Assembly (NCBI RefSeq): GCF_015523185.1
Contig: NZ_WAKV01000035.1
Coordinates: 1 to 64,000, forward strand
Reading direction: 5' to 3'
Origin: Thermococcus sp.
Lineage (GTDB): Archaea > Methanobacteriota_B > Thermococci > Thermococcales > Thermococcaceae
Length of the DNA stretch: 64,000 bases
Numbering within the stretch: position 1 is the first letter of the stretch; each line of letters starts with the position of its first letter. The notes under the pieces were generated by a model. The model saw only the letters and a list, made by a program, of their open reading frames with translations. It made no database searches and had not been told where the DNA came from. A program made the translations under genes and the position numbers. This document shows, one piece after another, positions 43,701 through 52,026 of this stretch.

Positions 43701-45182
43701 GGCGATGAAAGGATGGTGGCACAGATAAACTCCGAGATCGAAGAGGTTGAAAAATCCCGCGTCCTCGAAACCCTGAGGAACGGGATAGAGCTGATCCTTC
43801 CGAAGGAAGTTCCCTACGGGAGGGAGACAACGCTGAGTATCAACGTTGAGAACAGGCTCGGCGAGACGATAAACGACCTCACAGTTGATCTGTCAGAACT
43901 CTCACCCTACTTCGTAATGGACGAGGAGAAGGTGACGTTCCCACCTATAAAGCCTAGTAGGAGGCTTGGGAAGGACATAAGACTGAAGCCGCAGTTCAAG
44001 GGCGACTTCGACTTCAACGTCAAGATATCGTCCAGCATTGGCGAGACGGTTAAGCCCCTCAGGATCAAGGTTGGGGACTATTATGCTCCTTCACAGTTTA
44101 CACCCAGACCTCTGACGCCTAAATCCGCCCCGGAGGAGCTTGAGGCCCTTTACGAGGACTTCCAGTACATTGGTGAGGGCGGCTTTGCGAGGGTTTTCAA
44201 GGCGAAGAGAAAGAAGGACGGCAAGGTCGTTGCCGTCAAGGTGCCCAAAACCCTCGATCCAGCAACGGGCAAGGCCTTTGTGAGGGAGATTAGCAACTGG
44301 CTCCACCTCAAGCACCCAAACATCGTTGAGCTCCACGATGTAAACGTCATTCCCATCCCATACCTTGAGATGGAGTACTGCGAGGGCTCGCTGGCAAAGC
44401 TCGGAAAGCCCATGGACGTCGAGAGGGCGGCACATATAATCTTCAACATCGCCGAGGGTCTGAAATACGCCCACGCCAGGAAGATAATCCACCGGGATTT
44501 AAAACCGAGCAACATACTCCTCAAGAACGGCCTTCCCAAGATTTCCGACTGGGGATTAAGCAAAGTCATGAGCGAGAGCCGCTCGTCAACTCTCTCAAGC
44601 TTCACCCCCTATTACGCCGCTCCAGAACAGCTCTCCCCGAGGCGCTTCGGCGGAACCGATGAGAGAACCGACATCTGGCAGCTTGGAGTTCTCTTCTACG
44701 AGCTGGTTACTGGGAAGATGCCGTTCGAAGGCCGTGACCTCGGGGAGATAACATACGCGATAATCAACGAAAACCCTGCTCTACCGAGCGAACTCAATCC
44801 TGAGGCGAAGCTCGTCGAGCCGATAATCATGAAGATGCTCGCCAAGGACAAGGAAAAGCGCTACGCGAGCGTTGAGGAGCTCCAGAGAGACCTCGCCAAA
44901 GTTCTCAACATGACCTATGTTGAGGGACTGAAGAAGAGCACCGACCTCAAGAGGACGGTCTTCTACATAGGCGACCTGGCCCTGATCAACCTCAAGGCCG
45001 GAAACCTGAAGGAGGCTCTCAAGTATTTCATCGAGCTCAGGGACTACGCCGGCAAATACGGAAAAGAGCTTGACAACCTCATTGATCAGATCAAGCTCGC
45101 GATGGATGAGGGCGTTAAGCTCGGTGAAGAGGCCGTGATGAAGGCCGACGTCATAGTCCACCAGATAAAGATGGGACGATGA
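40776..45182 (+). CDS. Membrane Ser/Thr protein kinase 2 with lectin-like ectodomain
   Basis: This 1468-residue protein has a signal peptide, then a concanavalin/LamG-like domain (FFDDFNSGDYSNNWIAG...FDYVKV) and a further beta-rich region. A Thr/Ser-rich stalk (about 42345-42460), GDYE-type helical repeats and a membrane helix (YLPVLLGLVGLVVVGFVY) follow. The cytosolic part has four or five TPR-like repeats, an immunoglobulin-like domain (LILPKEVPYGRETTLSINV), the kinase (GEGGFARVFKAK, AVKVPK, IIHRDLKPSNILL, SDWGLSK, YAAPEQ) and the shared C-terminal helical module. All catalytic residues are present. The ectodomain DNA is visibly more AT-rich than the kinase part. ATG 40776 starts the signal peptide after GGGGGCGAT. 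Confidence 0.87.
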   Translation: MKKSLAFVIVLLVVSAIVMDLNWRGLVSASTGALIFFDDFNSGDYSNNWIAGNVSLHYPSRTTVVITPIVDAWKEYGGYLIGTDGINPETGEPAGGDWIYIYAKFKIPTRGIIITARVKLQDDSNAVIALIPDDPKNNTHIIAGADIVAYPSNSGWYAFSGNGYEVHRTGNVDGSVVNGKWYTVKIVIPPNGSQVKVYDGDTGELKVVDDYYTVPNTTAYLVLDARGSWGSGANVTFDYVKVTSLTSAPSSPVIYKDKILEINLRDYSILKMYGYDWLKNYPEPKLPYLWIVVTYGQPGYYSSFKIGQWENVKLVENNSEKTVYQLSTTLQGPSALPFTQTMTFYRNSGLIKIERYKVLDNGWGVEDTINGISPGGDTANDYIVSSEFSEHPINYRDTFCTGTDWTACQEYTAESLKGYHGYVYLAAYDKQKKQGFAIIVPKEYIKDTYSDIRYSVLRAFFTEPTTYWKAWRWYISIQTDSTKNVVYYWYFYKFTNDPTAPIKKLIDSGMNPHVARELTGTSSYPSTQTSTTSSTSTSTTTTNTPPVTTTSTVTTTTTTSTLAPIANSAIDTAKDILSKVPSSVDTGDAQTMLDEAQKAYENGDYELAEKFAKTAQALAVKAYYDDLRAKLQVKESQGQDVSEASNLLQQAYNAYQRKDYTAALEILTKADLVLQGVQPKENSLLKYLPVLLGLVGLVVVGFVYSKRKKVEAEKLRAEFEASLNSGDNIVEKDPFSALEYYSKAFSMAKRLGDSHLVAKAQEKLNTVRGTVTGEINSLMAKGDEALKNGDYDKALAYYREALNLAEKLHDAKRTEEAREKMESVHKVRKIRELISEGDVLMEQERYSEALKRYREALEIAKGLGDSYFIELLKGRASRANEIVERLNGEVSSLVASAERDMMEEDYESAREKLSQAIVLAEKIGGTVSVEEIKAKLEEAKARNELNEKLKAARGSGDYSKAVALYREALKLAQSIGDERMVAQINSEIEEVEKSRVLETLRNGIELILPKEVPYGRETTLSINVENRLGETINDLTVDLSELSPYFVMDEEKVTFPPIKPSRRLGKDIRLKPQFKGDFDFNVKISSSIGETVKPLRIKVGDYYAPSQFTPRPLTPKSAPEELEALYEDFQYIGEGGFARVFKAKRKKDGKVVAVKVPKTLDPATGKAFVREISNWLHLKHPNIVELHDVNVIPIPYLEMEYCEGSLAKLGKPMDVERAAHIIFNIAEGLKYAHARKIIHRDLKPSNILLKNGLPKISDWGLSKVMSESRSSTLSSFTPYYAAPEQLSPRRFGGTDERTDIWQLGVLFYELVTGKMPFEGRDLGEITYAIINENPALPSELNPEAKLVEPIIMKMLAKDKEKRYASVEELQRDLAKVLNMTYVEGLKKSTDLKRTVFYIGDLALINLKAGNLKEALKYFIELRDYAGKYGKELDNLIDQIKLAMDEGVKLGEEAVMKADVIVHQIKMGR

Positions 45183-45194
45183 CGGTGGGACATC

Positions 45195-46838
45195 ATGCCC
45201 CACAGGCGCAGAACTCCCGAAGAAGATTTCCTCTATCGGCTCTTTGTGGCTTTCTTTTTAATCGCCCTTCTGAAGAGCTTAGGCTTAGTTCTGGCCTTCT
45301 TCATTTTTCTACCTTTCATTAGGAAAATCCTGCTGGAAACGACCGTCCCCAAGAAACCTGCCCCTCCCAAGGAGAGAATTCCCCCGAAAACTAAAACACC
45401 TGATATGAAAGACTTTCTGGCCCGTGGACTGAAGGTTGAGGTTCCAGAAAACCTTATCCCGGGCGCTACCGTTCTTCTCAAGGTGGGCTTCAGGAACACG
45501 TCGAAGAGACCTGTGGATGTGGAAATAGACCTTGGCGGATTCTCCGGTATCGGGAGGATATCTCATAGAAGGATTCACCTGAGTGTAGGCCCCAATGAGG
45601 GAAGGCACGTCTTCGTTGAGTTTATCCCAACGAAAGAGGGTTCGTTTTCCGTCCCAATTAACGTGAGAAGCGGGACCGTTAGAATCAGGAAAGATGTTGC
45701 CCTTACAGTTAAAGCCGCTGGAAAGCCCGTTTCGCCCGAGGAAGAGAGTGCCAAAGGAACCTTCGGAACCCTCGACGAACTCTTCTCCCGCTACCGCTCG
45801 GTTGAACTTATCGGGAGCGGCGGTTTCGGACGGGTTTACCGGGCGGTGAGAGGCGATGGGAGTGTGGTTGCCCTCAAGGTGCCTCACTCGCTGAACGAGC
45901 GGACTGGAAAGGTTTTCCTGCGCGAGATATCGGTCTGGTTCTCCCTGAGGCACCGAAACATCGTCCGCCTTTACGACGCCAACCTCTACCCATACCCGTA
46001 CATCGAGATGGAGTACTGCGACGGCTCGCTGGAGAACCTCAACGTCCCTCTGAACTGGGAGCAAGCCGGCAGGATTGCCTTCGATGTCACCGAAGGGCTG
46101 AAGTACGCGCACTCGAAGGGAATTATCCACCGCGACCTAAAGCCGAGCAACATCCTCCTGAAGGGAAGAACGCCGAAGATAAGCGACTGGGGGCTGGCTA
46201 AACTCCTCACCGAAACGAGCACAAATTCTTCGGCCTTCACACCCTACTATGCCGCCCCGGAGCAGATAAGTAAAGCGAGGTTCGGCCCAACTGACGAGAG
46301 GACAGATGTCTGGCAACTCGGCGTTCTCCTCTACTGGCTGACCACTGGAAGGCTTCCCTTCGAGGGGGAGGACTTCATCGAGGTGGTCGAGAAGATAACG
46401 ATGGAAGAACCCGTCCCACCGTCGGAGATACATCCCGAGTCAAAGCCCCTCGAGCCGGTCATTATGAGGTGCCTCGCGAAGAGGAAGGAGGAGCGCTATC
46501 AGTCCGTTGCTGAGCTCCAGCGCGACCTTGCGGGTCTCTTGGGCAGAAAGTACTCCAGAGAGCTTGAGCAAAGCACAGACTTCTCCCGTTCGGCGTACTA
46601 CACGGGGGAGCTTGCCCTGCTGAACCTGAAGCTCGGGAACACAGCGGAGGCTCTCAGGTACCTCATCGAACTTAAGAAGTACGCCGGGAATCATAAGAAA
46701 GAGCTTGAGCAACTCATCTCTCAGTTAAAGCTCGCAATCGAGGAGGGTGTAGAGCTCGGAGACGACGCGATTACGAGGGTAGAAATTCTTGTGAACGAAA
46801 TACTGGCCGGAGGGAACTTAGGTGAAGTGCACCTATGA
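45195..46838 (+). CDS. Membrane-anchored Ser/Thr protein kinase 3, no ectodomain
   Basis: This 547-residue kinase has one or two N-terminal membrane helices (FVAFFLIALLKSLGLVLAFF, residues about 14-40) and no large outer part. An immunoglobulin-like domain (LKVEVPENLIPGATVLLKV) related to those of kinases 1 and 2 follows, then a complete kinase: GSGGFGRVYRAV, ALKVPH, IIHRDLKPSNILL, SDWGLAK, YAAPEQ. The C-terminal helical module SAYYTGELALLNLKLGN is shared with its neighbours. It may be an inner-membrane relay for kinases with ectodomains. It starts 12 nt after kinase 2 behind GGTGGGA and overlaps the channel gene at its end. Confidence 0.9.
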   Translation: MPHRRRTPEEDFLYRLFVAFFLIALLKSLGLVLAFFIFLPFIRKILLETTVPKKPAPPKERIPPKTKTPDMKDFLARGLKVEVPENLIPGATVLLKVGFRNTSKRPVDVEIDLGGFSGIGRISHRRIHLSVGPNEGRHVFVEFIPTKEGSFSVPINVRSGTVRIRKDVALTVKAAGKPVSPEEESAKGTFGTLDELFSRYRSVELIGSGGFGRVYRAVRGDGSVVALKVPHSLNERTGKVFLREISVWFSLRHRNIVRLYDANLYPYPYIEMEYCDGSLENLNVPLNWEQAGRIAFDVTEGLKYAHSKGIIHRDLKPSNILLKGRTPKISDWGLAKLLTETSTNSSAFTPYYAAPEQISKARFGPTDERTDVWQLGVLLYWLTTGRLPFEGEDFIEVVEKITMEEPVPPSEIHPESKPLEPVIMRCLAKRKEERYQSVAELQRDLAGLLGRKYSRELEQSTDFSRSAYYTGELALLNLKLGNTAEALRYLIELKKYAGNHKKELEQLISQLKLAIEEGVELGDDAITRVEILVNEILAGGNLGEVHL

Positions 46839-47946
46839 GTACCGGAAATCCATAAAGGAATGCCCCCATGAGGCCGTTTTCAACGGCCTCTGCATATTCC
46901 ACCTGCCAGATGGTGGAAAAGACTTCCGAAAGGCCAACCTGGAGGGCGAAGACCTTGAGGAGGCCTATCTCAGCGAAGCCGACTTGAGGGAGGCAAACCT
47001 TTCCGGGGCTAACCTCACCCGCGCCGACCTGGGCGACGCCAACCTCTCTAAGGCAAACCTGAGCTGGGCTGTCTTATACGAGGCCGACCTAAGCGGAGCC
47101 AGGGCAGAGAGGGCAGATTTCACAAGCGCCGATTTAAGGAGGGCAGACCTCAGCGGGGCTTCACTGATAGGGGCGGACTTATCTCTGACGAACCTCTCGG
47201 GGGCGAATCTAACGAGGGCTGATTTGAGGGGAACTGAGTTATACGGGGCAAATCTCGATGGCGTCAGCCTCGTGGGCGCTGACCTTAGGGGTTCAAAACT
47301 CTACGGTGTCAGCCTGTCCGGTGTAAGGGGGATTGAGTACGCGCGGCTGGACGCGATAATTGCCGAGGAAAAGGAAGGGGACAGACTCCTGAAGGAGGGG
47401 AAGTTTCAGAATGCTGTTGAAGCATACAGGAAGGCCCTTTCGGTTTACATCTCGCTGAAAACGCTCTTCAGGGAGCGAGGTCTCTACGGGAGAGCCTCGA
47501 CTTACAGCATAGGCGAGTGGCGCGTTCGGGGAAAGATTCAGAGGATCGCTCACAGGCATCCTAAGCCGGTGGAGCTTGCGGACTTCGTTCCCCTGACGGG
47601 AAGGAGTGGAAAGCGCTGGCTCATCGCCCTTGAAGGAAAAATTCGTTACATCGCCAACGTTCTCTACAGGATAACATCGAACTATGGCGAAAGTCCATTG
47701 AGGGTTCTGGCAACGACGGTGGTTGTTATAGGAATCTTTACTCTCATCTACTGGATGGGCAACGGTATTCAAAATAACTCGGCAAGGAACGCACTCTATT
47801 TCAGTGTCGTGACCTTTACGACGGTCGGCTACGGTGATATAGTCCCAAGAGCTGGCTACCGGCTGGTAGCAGCCACAGAGGCGTTTATTGGAGCATTCAT
47901 CATGGCTTTCTTTGTTGTCGTGATAAGCAGAAAAATTATTAGATAG
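46822..47946 (+). CDS. Pentapeptide-repeat protein fused to an ion-channel pore domain
   Basis: This 374-residue protein has four parts. The N-terminal Cys/His cluster (CTYEYRKSIKECPHEAV...CIFHLP) could bind zinc. About 24 pentapeptide repeats of the A(D/N)Lxx type form a right-handed beta-helix (residues 35-170). A TPR-like helical link (GKFQNAVEAYRKALSVY) follows. The end is a two-helix pore module with VVTFTTVGYGDIVP, the potassium-channel selectivity filter. Similar fusions occur in other prokaryotes. The start is GTG 46822 inside the last codons of kinase 3, so coupled translation is likely and the channel may be a kinase target. Potassium selectivity is inferred from GYGD. Confidence 0.85.
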   Translation: MKCTYEYRKSIKECPHEAVFNGLCIFHLPDGGKDFRKANLEGEDLEEAYLSEADLREANLSGANLTRADLGDANLSKANLSWAVLYEADLSGARAERADFTSADLRRADLSGASLIGADLSLTNLSGANLTRADLRGTELYGANLDGVSLVGADLRGSKLYGVSLSGVRGIEYARLDAIIAEEKEGDRLLKEGKFQNAVEAYRKALSVYISLKTLFRERGLYGRASTYSIGEWRVRGKIQRIAHRHPKPVELADFVPLTGRSGKRWLIALEGKIRYIANVLYRITSNYGESPLRVLATTVVVIGIFTLIYWMGNGIQNNSARNALYFSVVTFTTVGYGDIVPRAGYRLVAATEAFIGAFIMAFFVVVISRKIIR

Positions 47947-47986
47947 GAGAAAGAAATGACGCGTATATATAAAACGGGGTGGTATC

Positions 47987-49189
47987 ATGCCGGTTGACCT
48001 ATCCGGGCCGCTGATGAGCGCCTTCAAGAAGGCCAAAAGGGAATACGAGGAAGCACTCAAGAGGGGCGATGCCGAGACTGCTAGGAAGAAGGCCCTTGAG
48101 TGCGCCCGCATACTTAGACAGCTCTCGAAATACGACGAGTTCAACCGCGAGAGCTATCTCAGGAAGGCCAAGAAGTGGGAAACGCTGGCCAGGGACATAG
48201 AAAGCGGGCGCCTCCAGAGGACAAAAAACAGACCTATGAGGGAAGGCAACTCAAGATGGGATAAAGCTGAGGAGAAAGGAGACAACGAGGAGGAGAAGTT
48301 CAAGGCCTACGTAAGGAACAACCTCATAGCCAGATCAAAGGTTAAGTGGAGCGACATAGGGGGCCTCGACGAGGTTAAGGCTCTCCTCATGGAGACCGTT
48401 GTCATAGCGGCCCTTCAAAGGCCAGAGTCGATACAGCCGTGGAAGGGAATCCTTCTCTTCGGTCCGCCGGGAACGGGTAAGACCCTGTTAGCTTCAGCGG
48501 CCGCTGGAAGTTTGAACGCGACATTCTTCAGCGTTAAGGCCTCAAACGTTTTGAGCAAATATTTCGGAGAGTCGGCAAAGATAATCTCGGCTCTCTATGA
48601 GGTTGCCAGAGAGGAAGCGCCAAGCATAGTCTTCATGGATGAAATCGATGCTCTAACAACGAAGCGCTCCGGCGAGCAGAGCGAGGCCAGCAGGAGAATG
48701 TTGTCCACGCTCCTGACTGAGCTGGACGGCTTTCAGGATAAGGGAAGCGACATCCTGGTTCTCACGCTTGCGGCGACCAACACACCCTGGGATTTGGATG
48801 AGGCCGTTCTCTCGCGCTTCCCGAGGAGGATTTACGTACCTTTGCCCGACAAGAAGGCCACCAAGGAGATAATCAAGATCAACACGCGCGGGCTTGACAT
48901 TTCCCGCCTAGACCTTGACGCCATAGCAGAGGAGAGCGTTAAAAGGCTGTACTCTGGGAGGGATTTGAAGAATCTCTGCCAGCAGGCAATATGGAACATG
49001 ATACGCGAGGAGAATCCCGACCTGCACAAATTAGCGGAGCTTCCCTTCCACGAGCTGAGGAAGCGCTCACTAAGAACGAGACCGCTGGAGATGCGCGATT
49101 TCGAGGAGGCGTTCAAGAAAATCAAAAGCCCGCTGACAAAGAGGGACATCGAGCGGTACGAGAGGTGGGCGGAGGAGTTCGGGGGATGA
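47987..49189 (+). CDS. Vps4/CdvC-like AAA ATPase 1 with N-terminal MIT-like domain
   Basis: This 400-residue protein starts with a three-helix MIT-like domain (AFKKAKREYEEALKRGDAETA, residues about 10-70). A charged linker leads to an AAA domain beginning WSDIGGLDEVK. Walker A is GPPGTGKT (159-166), the pore loop KYFGES (191-196), Walker B IVFMDEID (214-221). The arginine fingers are in SRFPRRIYVPLPD, the form typical of Vps4/katanin. The C-terminus FKKIKSPLTKRDIERYERWAEEFGG matches the Vps4-type terminal helix. Vps4 removes ESCRT-III polymers from membranes. ATG 47987 follows GGGGTGGT; a TATA-like GTATATATAAAAC (47963-47975) is rather close for that start. It overlaps kinase 4 by 4 nt. Confidence 0.82.
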   Translation: MPVDLSGPLMSAFKKAKREYEEALKRGDAETARKKALECARILRQLSKYDEFNRESYLRKAKKWETLARDIESGRLQRTKNRPMREGNSRWDKAEEKGDNEEEKFKAYVRNNLIARSKVKWSDIGGLDEVKALLMETVVIAALQRPESIQPWKGILLFGPPGTGKTLLASAAAGSLNATFFSVKASNVLSKYFGESAKIISALYEVAREEAPSIVFMDEIDALTTKRSGEQSEASRRMLSTLLTELDGFQDKGSDILVLTLAATNTPWDLDEAVLSRFPRRIYVPLPDKKATKEIIKINTRGLDISRLDLDAIAEESVKRLYSGRDLKNLCQQAIWNMIREENPDLHKLAELPFHELRKRSLRTRPLEMRDFEEAFKKIKSPLTKRDIERYERWAEEFGG

Positions 49190-52026
49190 CGGTGAGCAAG
49201 ATCCTTAGAATTACACTATTGGTTATTTTATTCTCTTTCCTATTAGTTATTTATGGAAAACAAACAAGAGCAGAGGAGTTCATATCTTGGGAAAATCCTC
49301 TAGTGATTAACATCCCCAATAGTGCCGGATATCTTCAGTTCTGCTCGCAGGGGAACTCGACATTTGCAGTGGCATCAAATAACACAGTTCTGGTATATTC
49401 TTTTTCGGGAGAACTCGTATGGGAATTAACATCGCAATGGACAGGGAATGTTTTTTCAGTGTCAATCTCTCCCGATGATAAGTTCTTAGCTATTGGAACA
49501 GACAAAGGAGAGCTACTTCTTTACAACATGTCCAGTAAGAGGCTACTTTGGAAAAGGTTTCTCCCAAATAAATATGTACGCTCTATTAGCATTGCGTCCA
49601 ACAGAATTACTGTAGGTAACGAGAATACCATTCTCGTTTACAACCTTAACGGGAACCTTCTATGGTCTCAGAGTGGATTTCCATACATTTATCAAGTTAA
49701 AATTTACAAGGACTTGATTATAGTAGGAGCGGCTATCACTGGGGAAGGCAAAAATCTTTATGAACTTTCGATTATAGACGGAAGTATATTGAAAAGCTTT
49801 AGAGTAGGGACTGGAAACGCAGAGCTTATTGATGTATCCTCCAATGGAATGCTGGGAGTTTTCGTCAACACCCAAAATCCTAATGGCTCTTGGAGCGGTC
49901 AGGTTTACCTCGTGCAGGATGAGAAGATAGTGGCCGTTAAAAACTGGCCTTTCCCCCTGTATAGGGGATATATTAGGTTTATTGGACCTGAAGAGCTAGC
50001 AGTACCAAATTACAAGGGATTTGTTGGGATAGTCAATTCCTCAGGAAGAGTTACTCTTTTAGGTGTTCCATCAACTTTAGCGGTCTTCTACAACGGAAGA
50101 GATTTCGCATCTATTGCTGAAGGGAGAATATTCATCTATCACAAAGGTACTAACAATCAGTATACTAAAACCAATGAGTCTCTCAATGTAAATCAAGCAA
50201 AACTTTCTATATTTTCCGTTCCCGAAAAATCCAAAGTGTATATCAATGGAACTTACAAGGGGTTAACACCCCTGGTTCTAAATCTCACACCAGGGGCTTA
50301 TGAGATAAAGCTCTCGAAACAAAATTACAGGAATTACACAACAAGTATAATCCTGACTCCAAAAGAAAACAAGACCTTAAAAGTTGAGTTGACACCTACC
50401 TTCGGTTATTTAAGCGTTGACTCCTCCCCCTCTGGAGCGAAGGTTTACATTGACGGGAACTACGCCGGAGAAACGCCCTTAAGCGATTACAAGCTTTCAC
50501 CCGGTGAGCACACGGTTAGGATTGTTAAAGATGGTTACGAGGAGTTCACCAGAAAGGTAACTGTGAGCGCCGGAGAAATGGCCAGCGTTACTGCGAGCCT
50601 TATAATGATAACAACCACGACCAGCTCAACTTCTATAACAACCAGTTCTGCTACAACAATCTCCCCGACCCAAACCGTTCAGGCAACGACGGGGGGAATC
50701 CCGAAGACTTACGTTCTGGTGGGACTTCTCGTCCTTGGATTAATCGGCGGAGTCGCGGTAAAAGCCAAGGGTGGAAAGCCGAAATCCCCTCCTTCCCCGG
50801 GTGAAACCGCAAGGCCATCATCAACCCCGGCGAGGAAACCAGAACCCAGAACCCCGCCAAGGGTTCCAGGCTTCCCGCCCGAACTTCTGGAAAAATACGA
50901 ACCCCTCGAGTTCCTCGGCGAGGGCGGCTTCGCGAAGGTCTTTAAAGTCAAGCGCAGGAGCGACGGAAAAATCATCGCCCTTAAGGTCTCCCGCCTAGAC
51001 GAGAAGGCCAGGAAGTTCTTCCTCAAGGAAGTCAAAGCGTGGCGCCTTCTTGACCATCCAAACATCGTCAAGCTCTACAACGCCTACGATGAACCTCTGC
51101 CACACCTTGAAATAGAGTTTGTTGATGGCGTAAAGCTCAACGGCGAAGTAATCAGGGACCTCGGAAAGTATCCGAAGCCCGTCGGTGAAGAAAAGGCGCT
51201 CCACTTCATCATGGGAATTGCTGAAGGACTAAGGCATGCACATTCAAAGCAGGTCTACCACCGCGACCTGAAGCCACAGAACGTTCTGATAACGAGTGAT
51301 TTAACGCCAAAGATAACCGACTGGGGGCTGGCAAAGGTTGGAGCAGTATCAACGACCGCAACCACAACCAAAGGATTAACGCTCCTCTACGCCGCTCCAG
51401 AACAGCTCGATGACGAGACCTACGGGCATACCGATGCCAGAACGGACATCTATCAGCTCGGCTTAATCTTCTACGAGCTTTTGACCGGCAAACTTCCCTA
51501 CCAGGGGACTTCCCCAGCTGTAGTAATGGCCAAGGTGATAAACCCCGACGTCAAGCCAAAACCCCCGAGCCACTTCAACAAGGCCTTAGCCAAATACGAT
51601 GGCATCTTTGAGAAACTCTTAGCGAAGAAGAAAGAAGACCGCTATGGGAGCGTTGAGGAGTTCCTGAGTGACCTTGAACTTCTCAAAAAGCTTGAGGCGG
51701 AAAGGGCAAGGCTCGCCGAGGAGATTGAGAAGACGAAGACGACTATGAGTTTAACCACGGACAGCAGGGAGCTTAAAAAGCTCCGCAGACAGCTCGTGGA
51801 ACAGCTGAGCAGGAACGCCCTTTTACTGGCACAGCTCAACGACAAGGCCGAGTTAATCAACGCGCTTGAGGATTTGAAGGCCTTCTCAAAGACCCACAGG
51901 AATGAGCTTGAAAACGCTATAAGCCAGCTTGAGATTATGATGCGTGAAAGCGTTCCTATAAGCAAATCAACCTTGGACGAGCTTAAGGTTCTCCTCCACA
52001 AAGTCCAGAAGGAGGTAGAAGAATGA
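49186..52026 (+). CDS. Membrane Ser/Thr protein kinase 4 with beta-propeller and two PEGA domains
   Basis: This 946-residue protein has a signal anchor (ILRITLLVILFSFLLVIYG). A WD/PQQ-like propeller follows (SISPDDKFLAIGTDKGELLLYN), then two PEGA repeats (SVPEKSKVYINGTYKGLTPL; SSPSGAKVYIDGNYAGETPL) and a Thr/Ser stalk. The membrane helix is TYVLVGLLVLGLIGGVAV. The cytosolic kinase has GEGGFAKVFKVK, ALKVSR, VYHRDLKPQNVLI, TDWGLAK and YAAPEQ, all catalytic residues intact. The helical C-terminus is a divergent form of the module in kinases 1-3. The propeller DNA is AT-rich compared with the kinase part. It overlaps both the AAA gene before and the phosphatase after (ATGA each). Confidence 0.88.
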   Translation: MTVSKILRITLLVILFSFLLVIYGKQTRAEEFISWENPLVINIPNSAGYLQFCSQGNSTFAVASNNTVLVYSFSGELVWELTSQWTGNVFSVSISPDDKFLAIGTDKGELLLYNMSSKRLLWKRFLPNKYVRSISIASNRITVGNENTILVYNLNGNLLWSQSGFPYIYQVKIYKDLIIVGAAITGEGKNLYELSIIDGSILKSFRVGTGNAELIDVSSNGMLGVFVNTQNPNGSWSGQVYLVQDEKIVAVKNWPFPLYRGYIRFIGPEELAVPNYKGFVGIVNSSGRVTLLGVPSTLAVFYNGRDFASIAEGRIFIYHKGTNNQYTKTNESLNVNQAKLSIFSVPEKSKVYINGTYKGLTPLVLNLTPGAYEIKLSKQNYRNYTTSIILTPKENKTLKVELTPTFGYLSVDSSPSGAKVYIDGNYAGETPLSDYKLSPGEHTVRIVKDGYEEFTRKVTVSAGEMASVTASLIMITTTTSSTSITTSSATTISPTQTVQATTGGIPKTYVLVGLLVLGLIGGVAVKAKGGKPKSPPSPGETARPSSTPARKPEPRTPPRVPGFPPELLEKYEPLEFLGEGGFAKVFKVKRRSDGKIIALKVSRLDEKARKFFLKEVKAWRLLDHPNIVKLYNAYDEPLPHLEIEFVDGVKLNGEVIRDLGKYPKPVGEEKALHFIMGIAEGLRHAHSKQVYHRDLKPQNVLITSDLTPKITDWGLAKVGAVSTTATTTKGLTLLYAAPEQLDDETYGHTDARTDIYQLGLIFYELLTGKLPYQGTSPAVVMAKVINPDVKPKPPSHFNKALAKYDGIFEKLLAKKKEDRYGSVEEFLSDLELLKKLEAERARLAEEIEKTKTTMSLTTDSRELKKLRRQLVEQLSRNALLLAQLNDKAELINALEDLKAFSKTHRNELENAISQLEIMMRESVPISKSTLDELKVLLHKVQKEVEE

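Noticed and set aside
47963-47975. Strong TATA-like GTATATATAAAAC as promoter of the AAA 1 gene
   Set aside because: It would place the transcription start after ATG 47987, which has an excellent ribosome site. It stays a possible weak or offset promoter, so it is only mentioned in the gene entry.
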